A stretch of 6,259 bases of DNA. Source: GCA-002713455 sp964428745. GTDB lineage: Bacteria > Fidelibacterota > Marinisomatia > Marinisomatales > TCS55. Each line of letters starts with the position of its first letter. Positions within the stretch are counted from its first letter, which is position 1. This document shows positions 1 through 6,259 of this stretch, piece after piece. The notes beneath the pieces are model-generated. The model was not told where the DNA came from. It was given only the letters and a program-made list of their open reading frames with translations, and did not search any database. A program made the translations under genes and the position numbers. The DNA is taken from assembly GCA_964428745.1 (NCBI GenBank), contig CAYRYZ010000065.1:1-6259 (forward strand), in the 5' to 3' direction.

Positions 1-156
1 ATTTTTATGGTTGGTGGGCCAAATAGTTCAAAGCATCCTATTGATTATGAGTTTTCCCAATTTGACCGAAAAGATCTAATATATCAATTCGCGAAAAAAT
101 TAACTCCTGATCAGAAGAAAACAATTGATGATCCTAAACCCGAAGTGGAAGCGTAA
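1..156 (+). CDS. nuoI: NADH-quinone oxidoreductase subunit I, C-terminal fragment
   Basis: This is the last 51 codons of a gene that begins before the window, in the frame that starts at base 1 and ends at the TAA at 154-156. NuoI is the peripheral-arm subunit with two 4Fe-4S clusters (N6a and N6b) that pass electrons towards the quinone-binding site. The cluster-binding Cys motifs lie upstream and cannot be seen here. What remains is the distal tail, including the segment DYEFSQFDRKDLIYQFAKKL, which resembles the conserved post-ferredoxin tail of NuoI (acidic/aromatic stretch, then an Asp-Arg-x-Asp-Leu-Ile pattern), followed by a charged, Lys/Glu/Pro-rich end. The stop codon overlaps the nuoJ start by one base (TAATG). 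Identification rests on this tail and on position directly before nuoJ, as in standard nuo operons. Confidence 0.85.
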   Translation: MFMVGGPNSSKHPIDYEFSQFDRKDLIYQFAKKLTPDQKKTIDDPKPEVEA

Positions 157-644
157 TGGCTAATTTTGTATTTTGGGTAATTGTTGGCCTTACAATTGGA
201 TCTGCTGTGATAGTTGTCCAAAGTAAAAAGTTAGTTTATTCTGCATATGCATTACTTTTCACTCTCCTAGGCGTAACAGGTCTTTATGTGTTTTTATGGG
301 CTGATTTTTTAGCTGTAGTTCAAGTTGTGGTTTATGTTGGAGGAATTCTTGTATTACTTATATTTGGAATCATGCTGACTAATAAAATAACCTCGGTTAA
401 TATTAGTAATACTTCTGTTCAAAAAAGTATCGGTTCCATTGTATTATTTGTATTTATAGCCGGTTTAGGATTCATGGTTGCTAAAACTCCATGGGCTTCG
501 GTCGCTAATAGTGAACCAATTCAAACCACTGAAACGATTGGAAGATTATTAATGATTGATTATCTGCTTCCATTTGAAGTTGCTTCATTGCTTTTATTAG
601 GTGCCTTAATTAGTGCAACAACCTTATCCAGGAAGGATGACTAA
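156..644 (+). CDS. nuoJ: NADH-quinone oxidoreductase subunit J
   Basis: NuoJ (ND6 homologue) is a small membrane subunit of complex I, with about five transmembrane helices. It sits next to NuoA, NuoH and NuoK and takes part in coupling quinone reduction to proton pumping. The 162-residue product is hydrophobic throughout. It carries the family hallmark at residues 53-70: a VVQVVVYVGGILVLLIFG stretch containing the conserved Tyr60 and the Gly62-Gly63 pair of TM3, the helix that forms a pi-bulge in known structures. A second conserved block, LPFEVASLLLLGA (residues 138-150), with Glu141, matches the last helix. E. coli NuoJ is 184 residues, so this version is somewhat short, mainly at the C-terminus, which is within the family range. 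The ATG overlaps the nuoI stop by one base, with a GGAAG at 147-151 just upstream; this and the typical N-terminal helix support the start. Confidence 0.97.
   Translation: MANFVFWVIVGLTIGSAVIVVQSKKLVYSAYALLFTLLGVTGLYVFLWADFLAVVQVVVYVGGILVLLIFGIMLTNKITSVNISNTSVQKSIGSIVLFVFIAGLGFMVAKTPWASVANSEPIQTTETIGRLLMIDYLLPFEVASLLLLGALISATTLSRKDD
633..637 (+). promoter_or_regulatory. Shine-Dalgarno-like site for nuoK
   Basis: AAGGA lies six bases before the nuoK ATG, inside the last codons of nuoJ. Its good match and spacing support the start at 644 and fit translational coupling across the one-base TAATG overlap. Confidence 0.6.
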
Positions 645-949
645 TGGATACTCTAACCAATTATTTATTTGTTAGTGTAGTTCTCTTTTCATTAGGTCTT
701 TTTGGCGTAATTACTAGACGTAATGGAGTTGCAGTTCTCATGGGGATTGAATTGATATTAAATGCTGCCAATTTAAATTTTTTAGCATTTGCTCGATTTG
801 GGGGAATGAATATGGCTGGTCACGTATATGCACTATTTGTAATAGTGCTCGCGGCGGCTGAAGCAGCTGTCGCATTGGCAATCATCATTAATATTTTTAA
901 TAATTATAAAACTATTAATGTTGATGAAGTAAGTGAATTAAAACAATGA
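644..949 (+). CDS. nuoK: NadH-quinone oxidoreductase subunit K
   Basis: NuoK (ND4L homologue) is a three-helix membrane subunit that links the quinone-site module to the first antiporter-like subunit, NuoN, in the proton relay. The product is 101 residues, almost identical in length to the 100-residue E. coli protein. Both essential membrane glutamates are present: Glu36 in MGIELILNAANLNF and Glu73 in AAAEAAVALA, corresponding to E. coli Glu36 and Glu72. The short polar C-terminal tail (NNYKTINVDEVSELKQ) is typical of the family. The gene overlaps nuoJ by one base and nuoL by four (ATGA), the usual compact nuoJKL arrangement. Nothing suggests truncation or loss of function. Confidence 0.98.
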   Translation: MDTLTNYLFVSVVLFSLGLFGVITRRNGVAVLMGIELILNAANLNFLAFARFGGMNMAGHVYALFVIVLAAAEAAVALAIIINIFNNYKTINVDEVSELKQ

Positions 950-3000
950 TTGCGGGTAATACAATCAGCTTCTTTTGTTTATTAATCTTGTTTCTACCTT
1001 TAGGTGCTTTTGTGGTCAATATTTTTTTTGGGAAAAGGCTTCCTCGCCAAGGAGATTGGGTATCCGTAGGAGCTATACTAATTACGCTTTTATTATCATT
1101 GCTTCTACTTGTTTCAATGTTATTGAACGGAGATCCCAATTTTTCTTATGAGGCCGTATTGCCTTGGATTGATTTAGGAGCTTTTAAAATTGACTTAGGT
1201 TTTTGGGTAGATAATATCACCATTGTAATGCTGGTTGTTGTTGCATTGATCTCGAGTATGACCCATCTCTTTTCTATTGAATATATGAAAGGAGACATAA
1301 GATACAATCGGTATTTTGCCTATCTTGGTCTTTTTACTTTTTCTATGAATGGGATTGTTTTGGCAAACAACCTCATCTCCCTCTACATTTTTTGGGAGTT
1401 GGTAGGAGTAAGTTCGTATTTATTGATTGGTCATTGGTTTGAAAAACATTCTGCTGCAGATGCGAGTAAAAAAGCATTTTTGACAAATAGAGTGGGCGAT
1501 ATAGGATTTTTTATAGGAATTATGTTGATGTTTACTGCAATCAATTCATTCAATTTTCAAGAATTGTTTGATGGAGTGAATCAAGGCTTAATGACTGGTA
1601 ACCTTTTAACATTAGCAGGAATTGGTCTATTCATGGGAGCAGTTGGAAAATCTTCTCAATTTCCTCTTCATATATGGCTACCGGATGCCATGGAAGGACC
1701 AACTCCAGTTTCTGCATTGATGCATGCGGCAACCATGGTAGCTGCTGGAGTTTATTTAACGGTAAGATTATTCCCATTATTTTCTCCGGAAGCGCTAACC
1801 ATCATTGCATACGTAGGTGGTTTTACAGCTTTATTTGCTGCTACAATTGCCATTACTCAAAATGATATTAAAAAAGTTTTAGCATACTCCACAGTTAGTC
1901 AATTAGGGTATATGATATTAGCTGTCGGTGTTGGGAATTATGTAGCTGCATTTTTTCATCTCCTCACACATGCGATGTTCAAAGCTTGTTTATTTTATGG
2001 TTCAGGATCAGTTATCCATGCGATGCATCATTCTCTTCATGAACTCGATGATCATGAAACAGATCCACAAGATATGAGAAATATGGGAGGCTTTAGCACA
2101 AAAATGCCTATTACAAGTTGGACAATGACAATAGCTACTTTAGCTATATCTGGAGTGCCACTATTTTCGGGATTTTTATCTAAAGATGCTATTCTAGCAG
2201 GAACGCTTTCTTTTGTTGAGCATCACCCTGAACATTTATTGTTGGCAATCTTTGGATTTGGAGCAGCTGCAATAACAGCGTTCTATATGTTCAGATTAAT
2301 TTTCATGACATTTCATGGTAAGCCACAAATGCCGAAGGTGTTCCAAGGGATTCATGAGTCACCTAAATTAATGACTTATCCATTGATTTTATTAGCTGGC
2401 CTAAGTTTTTTCCTTTTTTATACCCTACCTTATATTAATCCATTCTCAGACCATGGTTGGTTTACGGAATTAATTAAAGCAAAGGACTCGGTTGCCCCAG
2501 GGAGCCCAACTGCAGCAGAGATTTATGAAGGAGTTCATCATGCTCACTACCCAGCAATGATATTATCATTAATTGTAGCTGGGCTAGGTATTGGATTATC
2601 TTATCTATTTTATTTTAAGAAAAATCTTTCTGCAAAAGATTGGTCAAAGAGAATGGGTTTCCTTTATAATCTTTCTCTTAATAAATATTTCTTCGATGAA
2701 AATTATAATCGATTACTTTACCAACCTTTCCTAAAACTTTCTCGTGCTGTTGCTTATTTGGATTGGGATTTATATGATAAATATTTTATCAATGGTTTTG
2801 GAAGAGTAACACGTTTTTTTTCCAAGTTAACTGGCCATATGGATTATGAAGGTCTTGATCAGTCACTGGTAGATGGTGTTGGAAGATCATTTCAAAGATT
2901 TGGCGAACAGTTAAAGCATGTACAAACAGGCAGATTGCAAAACTATATGTTATTTGCATTGATTGGTGTGATTGTTATTCTGGTTTTTCAAACAATATAG
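946..3000 (+). CDS. nuoL: NADH-quinone oxidoreductase subunit L (distal antiporter-like pump)
   Basis: NuoL (ND5 homologue) is the outermost antiporter-like proton-pumping subunit of the membrane arm. Its long lateral amphipathic helix braces NuoM and NuoN. In the 684-residue product the channel residues can be placed by motif: Glu151 in FWELVGVSSYLLIG (E. coli Glu144), Asp185 in RVGD, Lys235 in GKSSQFPLHIWLPDAMEGPT (E. coli Lys229), His260 in ALMHAATM (His254), His338, His342 and Lys346 in FFHLLTHAMFK (His334/338 and Lys342), and Lys413 in GFLSKDAIL (Lys399). The C-terminal part (about 575-684), with DENYNRL and QTGRLQNY, matches the lateral helix plus final transmembrane segment. It is about 70 residues longer than E. 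coli NuoL; extra length lies in a His/Asp-rich loop (361-376) and in the soluble stretch around 498-535. The start is set by the four-base overlap with nuoK and the hydrophobic N-terminus; no strong Shine-Dalgarno precedes it, consistent with coupling. Confidence 0.99.
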   Translation: MIAGNTISFFCLLILFLPLGAFVVNIFFGKRLPRQGDWVSVGAILITLLLSLLLLVSMLLNGDPNFSYEAVLPWIDLGAFKIDLGFWVDNITIVMLVVVALISSMTHLFSIEYMKGDIRYNRYFAYLGLFTFSMNGIVLANNLISLYIFWELVGVSSYLLIGHWFEKHSAADASKKAFLTNRVGDIGFFIGIMLMFTAINSFNFQELFDGVNQGLMTGNLLTLAGIGLFMGAVGKSSQFPLHIWLPDAMEGPTPVSALMHAATMVAAGVYLTVRLFPLFSPEALTIIAYVGGFTALFAATIAITQNDIKKVLAYSTVSQLGYMILAVGVGNYVAAFFHLLTHAMFKACLFYGSGSVIHAMHHSLHELDDHETDPQDMRNMGGFSTKMPITSWTMTIATLAISGVPLFSGFLSKDAILAGTLSFVEHHPEHLLLAIFGFGAAAITAFYMFRLIFMTFHGKPQMPKVFQGIHESPKLMTYPLILLAGLSFFLFYTLPYINPFSDHGWFTELIKAKDSVAPGSPTAAEIYEGVHHAHYPAMILSLIVAGLGIGLSYLFYFKKNLSAKDWSKRMGFLYNLSLNKYFFDENYNRLLYQPFLKLSRAVAYLDWDLYDKYFINGFGRVTRFFSKLTGHMDYEGLDQSLVDGVGRSFQRFGEQLKHVQTGRLQNYMLFALIGVIVILVFQTI

Positions 3001-3009
3001 GAATTTGAT

Positions 3010-3014
3010 AAAGG
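3010..3014 (+). promoter_or_regulatory. Shine-Dalgarno-like site for nuoM
   Basis: AAAGG ends seven bases before the nuoM ATG, in the 21-base gap after nuoL. The gap is too small for a separate promoter and terminator, so nuoM is most likely read from the same transcript. Confidence 0.55.
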
Positions 3015-3021
3015 TTAAAGT

Positions 3022-4569
3022 ATGAACTATTTACTAAGTTGGATAATTTGGTTACCAATCGTTGGAATGCTTGCAATTGCTTTTATTCCAAGAGATAAAA
3101 CAGAGCTTATTAAGCAGGTAGCCGCTGTCGCTTCAGGGCTTCAATTAATATTGGCAATCTACCTTTGGAGTATATTTGATCAAAGTGTTGGAACTTTTCA
3201 ATTAATGGAACGGGCAGAATGGATACCGTCATTTAATATCACTTATATACTTGGAGTAGATGGTCTCAGTTTCCCTATGGTATTTTTGATGGCTTTGTTA
3301 GGATTTATTGGTGTATTTGTCAGTTGGAATATTGATAAAGCAGTAAAGGGGTATTTTTCACTTTTCCTTTTATTAAATACTGGTGTAATGGGTGTTTTTT
3401 TAGCTCTCGATTTTTTTCTGTTCTATATTTTTTGGGAAGTGATGTTATTGCCTATGTATTTCTTAATAGGAATCTGGGGAGGGCCGCAACGTGAGTACGC
3501 AGCAATTAAATTTTTTCTTTATACGTTAGCCGGCTCTGTATTAATACTAATCGCAATATTGGCTCTTTATTTTACCTGTGGTAAGACTTTTGATATGATT
3601 GTATTAATGGAAACAGCTCCTATTGCATTAAATGGTATGCTTTGGTGGGGTATGAGTGCAATAAAAGTAATATGGGTTCTCTTGTTTATTGGATTTGCGA
3701 TTAAGGTACCTGTTTTCCCTTTCCATACTTGGTTACCGCTTGCCCATGTAGAAGCTCCGACAGCGATATCAGTTATACTGGCGGGCGTATTACTTAAATT
3801 AGGCGTTTATGGTATGTTACGAATTAATTATACGATGTTACCAGATGGTGTTTTTTGGTTTGCAGGTTCTTTAGCGGTATTAGGATTAATTAATGTTATT
3901 TGGGGGGCAATGTGTGCTTTAGCGCAGAAAGATTTGAAAAAGCTAGTAGCCTATTCATCTGTAAATCACATGGGATATACACTAATAGGAATGGCTGCTG
4001 TTATTGCTGCTTCAACGATGAATGGTGATAATTTAATTAGTGCTCAAGCTGGAATGGGTGGTGCTGTATTTCAAATGTTTAATCATGGTACGATTTCTGC
4101 TATGCTATTTATTTTAGTAGGGGTGATTTATGATAGGGCCCATCATAGAGACATTGATGGGTTTGGAGGTCTTGCGGCGCAAATGCCAATATATACTGCT
4201 TTTGTAGCTGTAGCTTTTTTTGCGGGGCTTGGTTTACCAGGATTCAGTGGCTTTATTAGTGAAGCTATGATATTTATTGGAGCTTTTCCAGTTTTTAAAA
4301 CTATTGTAATTATCTCAACCCTAGGAATTCTTCTCAATGCAGCTTATTTCTTGTGGGCATTTCAGCGCATCTTTTTTGGTCCTGCAAATGAAAAGTATAA
4401 TGATCTACCTGAAATAAATACAAGAGAGTTATTTACGGTAGTCCCGTTAGCAGTAATTACATTGATTTTAGGCATCTATCCACGTCCATTTCTCGATATG
4501 ATTTCTTCAACTTTAAATGTATTAATTGATTCGGTTGTATCTCTAGGTGGATTCACAAGTGCTTTTTAG
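3022..4569 (+). CDS. nuoM: NADH-quinone oxidoreductase subunit M (middle antiporter-like pump)
   Basis: NuoM (ND4 homologue) is the central antiporter-like proton pump of complex I, between NuoL and NuoN in the inner membrane. The 515-residue product is close to the 509 of E. coli and should have 14 transmembrane helices. The full channel set is present: Glu139 in IFWEVMLLPMYFLIG (E. coli Glu144), Lys228 in FAIKVPVFPFHTWLPLAHVE (Lys234), Lys259 in LLKLGVYG (Lys265), His316 in SSVNHMGY (His322), His355 in MFNHGTISA (His348), and Glu414 in GFISEAMIF (Glu407). The last is Glu rather than Lys, which distinguishes NuoM from NuoL and NuoN. The N-terminal helix MNYLLSWIIWLPIVGML and the AAAGG-type ribosome site support the start. 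The gene lies 21 bases after nuoL and 12 before nuoN. Confidence 0.99.
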   Translation: MNYLLSWIIWLPIVGMLAIAFIPRDKTELIKQVAAVASGLQLILAIYLWSIFDQSVGTFQLMERAEWIPSFNITYILGVDGLSFPMVFLMALLGFIGVFVSWNIDKAVKGYFSLFLLLNTGVMGVFLALDFFLFYIFWEVMLLPMYFLIGIWGGPQREYAAIKFFLYTLAGSVLILIAILALYFTCGKTFDMIVLMETAPIALNGMLWWGMSAIKVIWVLLFIGFAIKVPVFPFHTWLPLAHVEAPTAISVILAGVLLKLGVYGMLRINYTMLPDGVFWFAGSLAVLGLINVIWGAMCALAQKDLKKLVAYSSVNHMGYTLIGMAAVIAASTMNGDNLISAQAGMGGAVFQMFNHGTISAMLFILVGVIYDRAHHRDIDGFGGLAAQMPIYTAFVAVAFFAGLGLPGFSGFISEAMIFIGAFPVFKTIVIISTLGILLNAAYFLWAFQRIFFGPANEKYNDLPEINTRELFTVVPLAVITLILGIYPRPFLDMISSTLNVLIDSVVSLGGFTSAF

Positions 4570-4570
4570 T

Positions 4571-4575
4571 AAGGG
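4571..4575 (+). promoter_or_regulatory. Shine-Dalgarno-like site for nuoN
   Basis: AAGGG sits six bases before the nuoN ATG at 4582. It decides between two closely spaced ATGs: the one at 4578 is out of frame and reaches a TAG after six codons, while 4582 opens nuoN at better spacing. Confidence 0.6.
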
Positions 4576-4581
4576 TAATGC

Positions 4582-6072
4582 ATGAGCAATTTCAATAGTT
4601 TAGCTTATTATTGGCCGGAGCTTATTCTTACTGTAACAATATTAGTTGCTGTAATAGCAGATCTATTTTATCGTAGAGAGCAATCAATTAATGTTGCATG
4701 GTGGGTGCTTGGAGGATTGGCTCTTACACTATTTGCTGTAAGAATGGGAGAAAGTAGTGTATCTCATCTTTTCATGGGAATGGTAGCATCAGATCCATTT
4801 TCTGATTTTTTTAAGGTATTAATTCTTTTATCAACTGCCTTAGTTATTCTTATGAGTTTTAATTCAAATGAATTAAAAGACTATAGAGTAGGTGAATATT
4901 TTTCAATATTATCAATTCTATCATTTGGCTTATTTCTTATGGTATCGGCAATTGATATATTAATGGTATACCTAGCCATCGAGATAGTATCGATAATGTC
5001 ATTTTTTTTAGCAGGATATTTGAAAAAAAATCCACATAGTAATGAAGCATCATTGAAATATGTCATATATGGAGCTTTTTCATCAGGGATTATGCTGTAT
5101 GGCCTCAGCCTTCTTTTTGGATTGACAGGTACAACAAACTTTTTTGAAATGCAGGCTGCTATCTCTGGACTCGGCTCTGAATCAAATTTAGCATTAACAT
5201 TATCCATTGTATTTATTTTGGTTGGATTTGGATATAAAATTTCCGCTGTTCCTTTTCATTTTTGGACACCAGATGTTTATGAAGGATCGCCGACAACAAT
5301 CACAGCATATTTATCGGTTGCTCCTAAAGCGGCAGGTTTCGCTCTGTTAATTCGATTCTTTAATCAAGTTTTTGGTGATGGTACAGCAATGACATCTGAG
5401 TCCTGGATGGCGGTCAATAATCTACCTTGGCCTCAATTGATGGCAGTTTTGTCCGCTGTAACCATGACTGTAGGAAATTTGGTAGCCATTCAACAAAAAA
5501 GCGTGAAACGAATGTTGGCTTATTCCAGTATTGCCCATGCGGGATATATGATGATGGCACTCCCCCTCATGTCTGAAGCTGGCGTCTATGGCATCATGAT
5601 GTACCTCCTCATGTATTTGTTTATGAATCTGGGTGCTTTTTTTGTAGTCATTTATATACAAGGAAAGACTGGCGGGGAAGATTTCGAAGACTTTAATGGG
5701 ATGGGATGGAAAATGCCATTTGTCGGTGTGGTCATGACTTTATTTATGTTATCCCTTACTGGATTACCCCCCACGGCAGGATTTATTGGGAAGTTTTATT
5801 TATTTGCCGCAGTGATTGAAGCAGGACCGCAATATTATTGGTTAGCATTTGTAGGCGTTCTGAATAGTGTTATTTCCCTTTATTATTATTTTCGTGTTGT
5901 GAAGCACATGTATTTTGTAGGTGAACGGAGTGAAACGGTGGAAATGCCGGAATCAAACTTGGTGACTTTTGTACTTTTATCCCTAGCCATTCCGACCTTT
6001 ATATTTGGATGGTATTTTGCACCAGTCGCGAATTGGGTGAGTGAATCTTTGGTTATTTTTCAAGGGATGTAA
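4582..6072 (+). CDS. nuoN: NADH-quinone oxidoreductase subunit N (proximal antiporter-like pump)
   Basis: NuoN (ND2 homologue) is the antiporter-like proton-pumping subunit nearest the quinone module and contacts NuoK. The 496-residue product (E. coli 485) should have 14 transmembrane helices. Motifs and channel residues are intact: Glu134 in AIEIVSIMSFFLAGY (E. coli Glu133), Lys219 in GYKISAVPFHFWTPDVYEGS (Lys217), Lys249 in APKAAGF (Lys247), His319 in YSSIAHAGYMM (His305), and Lys404 in GFIGKFYLF (Lys395). The N-terminus, with the YYWPELILTV pattern, is typical of NuoN and supports the chosen ATG. It is the last gene of the nuoI-N run. Two eight-base homopolymer runs (T at 5002-5009, A at 5023-5030) lie inside it; the frame reads through both. 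Confidence 0.99.
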   Translation: MSNFNSLAYYWPELILTVTILVAVIADLFYRREQSINVAWWVLGGLALTLFAVRMGESSVSHLFMGMVASDPFSDFFKVLILLSTALVILMSFNSNELKDYRVGEYFSILSILSFGLFLMVSAIDILMVYLAIEIVSIMSFFLAGYLKKNPHSNEASLKYVIYGAFSSGIMLYGLSLLFGLTGTTNFFEMQAAISGLGSESNLALTLSIVFILVGFGYKISAVPFHFWTPDVYEGSPTTITAYLSVAPKAAGFALLIRFFNQVFGDGTAMTSESWMAVNNLPWPQLMAVLSAVTMTVGNLVAIQQKSVKRMLAYSSIAHAGYMMMALPLMSEAGVYGIMMYLLMYLFMNLGAFFVVIYIQGKTGGEDFEDFNGMGWKMPFVGVVMTLFMLSLTGLPPTAGFIGKFYLFAAVIEAGPQYYWLAFVGVLNSVISLYYYFRVVKHMYFVGERSETVEMPESNLVTFVLLSLAIPTFIFGWYFAPVANWVSESLVIFQGM

Positions 6073-6172
6073 TTCATTGAAAATGGCCCTAGTGTCCCTA
6101 CCCATTAAGAGCAAAAAAGCGAATATTGATGTTTACAATTTTATTTAATAACAAGTAAATTTAGTGCTTATA
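6073..6172 (+). other. Non-coding gap between nuoN and the nuoA-like frame
   Basis: These 100 bases are the only non-coding stretch longer than 21 bases in the window. I find no convincing intrinsic terminator: the best inverted repeats are CATT-GAA-AATG at 6075-6085 (four weak base pairs) and AGGGA/TCCCT at 6063-6067/6095-6099 (long loop), and neither is followed by a T run. The second half is very AT-rich and may hold a promoter for the next gene. Read-through from nuoN therefore cannot be excluded. Confidence 0.6.
6132..6161 (+). promoter_or_regulatory. Possible weak promoter upstream of the nuoA-like frame
   Basis: TTTACA (6132-6137) resembles a -35 box and, 18 bases on, TAAATT (6156-6161) is a weak -10 (four of six matches to TATAAT). 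TAAATTTA at 6156-6163 also approximates the Bacteroidota -7 pattern TAnnTTTG with the last base wrong, but without a well-placed TTG at -33. In a region this AT-rich such matches arise easily by chance. Confidence 0.2.
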
Positions 6173-6259
6173 ATGATTGAGAATTACCTACCAATCCTTA
6201 TCACTTTTGTTCTGGTTGCGGGCTTTGTTTTTGTCAGTTTGATTCTGACACATTTCATA
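6173..6259 (+). CDS. nuoA: Putative NADH-quinone oxidoreductase subunit A, N-terminal fragment
   Basis: An open frame of 29 codons starts with ATG at 6173 and runs off the window end. It is too short to stand out by length, but its translation begins MIENYLPILITFVLVAGF, then a continuous hydrophobic helix to residue 29. A short polar lead, then Tyr-Leu-Pro-Ile-Leu and a long helix, is the classic start of NuoA/NdhC (ND3 homologue), the small three-helix subunit next to the quinone site. The diagnostic downstream motifs of NuoA (the acidic loop-1 region with its conserved Cys in many homologues) are outside the window. No Shine-Dalgarno is visible; an in-frame GTG at 6164 is a less likely alternative start, and a TAA at 6149-6151 blocks anything longer. 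The call also leans on context directly after nuoN. Confidence 0.7.
   Translation, partial: MIENYLPILITFVLVAGFVFVSLILTHFI

Noticed and set aside
915..1139. Minus-strand open frame of 74 codons across the nuoK/nuoL junction
   Set aside because: It lies opposite the strongly supported nuoK and nuoL genes, shows no recognisable motif, and is a by-product of their codon pattern.
1674..1865. Plus-strand open frame of 63 codons within nuoL in another frame
   Set aside because: It is fully inside the conserved Lys235-His260 core of nuoL and its Cys/His/Ser-rich translation resembles no family; it is a shadow.
4143..4337. Minus-strand open frame of 64 codons opposite nuoM
   Set aside because: It is antisense to a conserved helix region of nuoM, with no ribosome site or family resemblance.
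4578..4598. Tiny six-codon frame starting at an ATG just before nuoN
   Set aside because: It overlaps the nuoN start by chance (ATGCATG); no evidence supports a leader peptide.
4881..5207. Minus-strand open frame of 108 codons opposite nuoN
   Set aside because: Although the longest antisense frame, it has low-complexity, motif-free translation and lies wholly opposite conserved nuoN sequence.
5422..5661. Minus-strand open frame of 79 codons with many His residues
   Set aside because: The His content reflects antisense reading of ATG-rich membrane-helix codons in nuoN (CAT is the complement of ATG); there is no metal-binding pattern.
946..6072. Similarity among the three large membrane proteins as a possible recent tandem duplication
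   Set aside because: NuoL, NuoM and NuoN are ancient paralogues of the Mrp-antiporter type; their shared motifs are expected and each is clearly assigned to its own subfamily.
6169..6174. Perfect TATAAT directly at the start of the nuoA-like frame
   Set aside because: It overlaps the ATG, so a transcript from it would begin inside the coding region, and no -35 match is correctly spaced upstream.

Overview
The window holds the distal part of a respiratory complex I (NADH:quinone oxidoreductase) operon. All genes are on the + strand and tightly packed: the 3' end of nuoI, then complete nuoJ, nuoK, nuoL, nuoM and nuoN. After a gap of about 100 bases, the last 87 bases open a new reading frame that looks like the start of nuoA. 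Coding density is near total. I see no RNA genes, mobile elements, CRISPR arrays or inverted-repeat elements.

The DNA is clearly AT-rich (mid-30s percent GC, estimated by eye). Several genes have modest Shine-Dalgarno-like sequences. A bacterium using a 14-subunit-type complex I is certain. A member of the Bacteroidota/FCB superphylum is my best guess, from the general style of the NuoI, NuoK and NuoL sequences (for example the His-rich insertion before the QDMRNMGG motif of NuoL). That guess rests on remembered family resemblance, not on a search.

Layout: 1-156 is the end of NuoI, the peripheral ferredoxin-like subunit. 156-949 holds NuoJ and NuoK, the small membrane subunits that carry the charge-relay residues next to the quinone site. 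946-6072 holds NuoL, NuoM and NuoN, the three large antiporter-like pumping subunits. 6073-6172 is non-coding. 6173-6259 is the putative NuoA start. Adjacent genes overlap by 1 base (I/J, J/K) or 4 bases (K/L), or are separated by 21 (L/M) and 12 (M/N) bases, which fits one transcript with translational coupling.

Together these proteins form most of the membrane arm. NuoJ and NuoK (with NuoA and NuoH) pass the conformational or electrostatic signal from quinone reduction into the chain of NuoN, NuoM and NuoL, each of which has an intact Glu-Lys-Lys/Glu set of proton-channel residues. By motif the enzyme looks fully functional and canonical. The one feature out of the ordinary is gene order: nuoA normally begins the operon, yet here a nuoA-like frame follows nuoN. 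This suggests either a permuted/split operon or a second complex I cluster in tandem.
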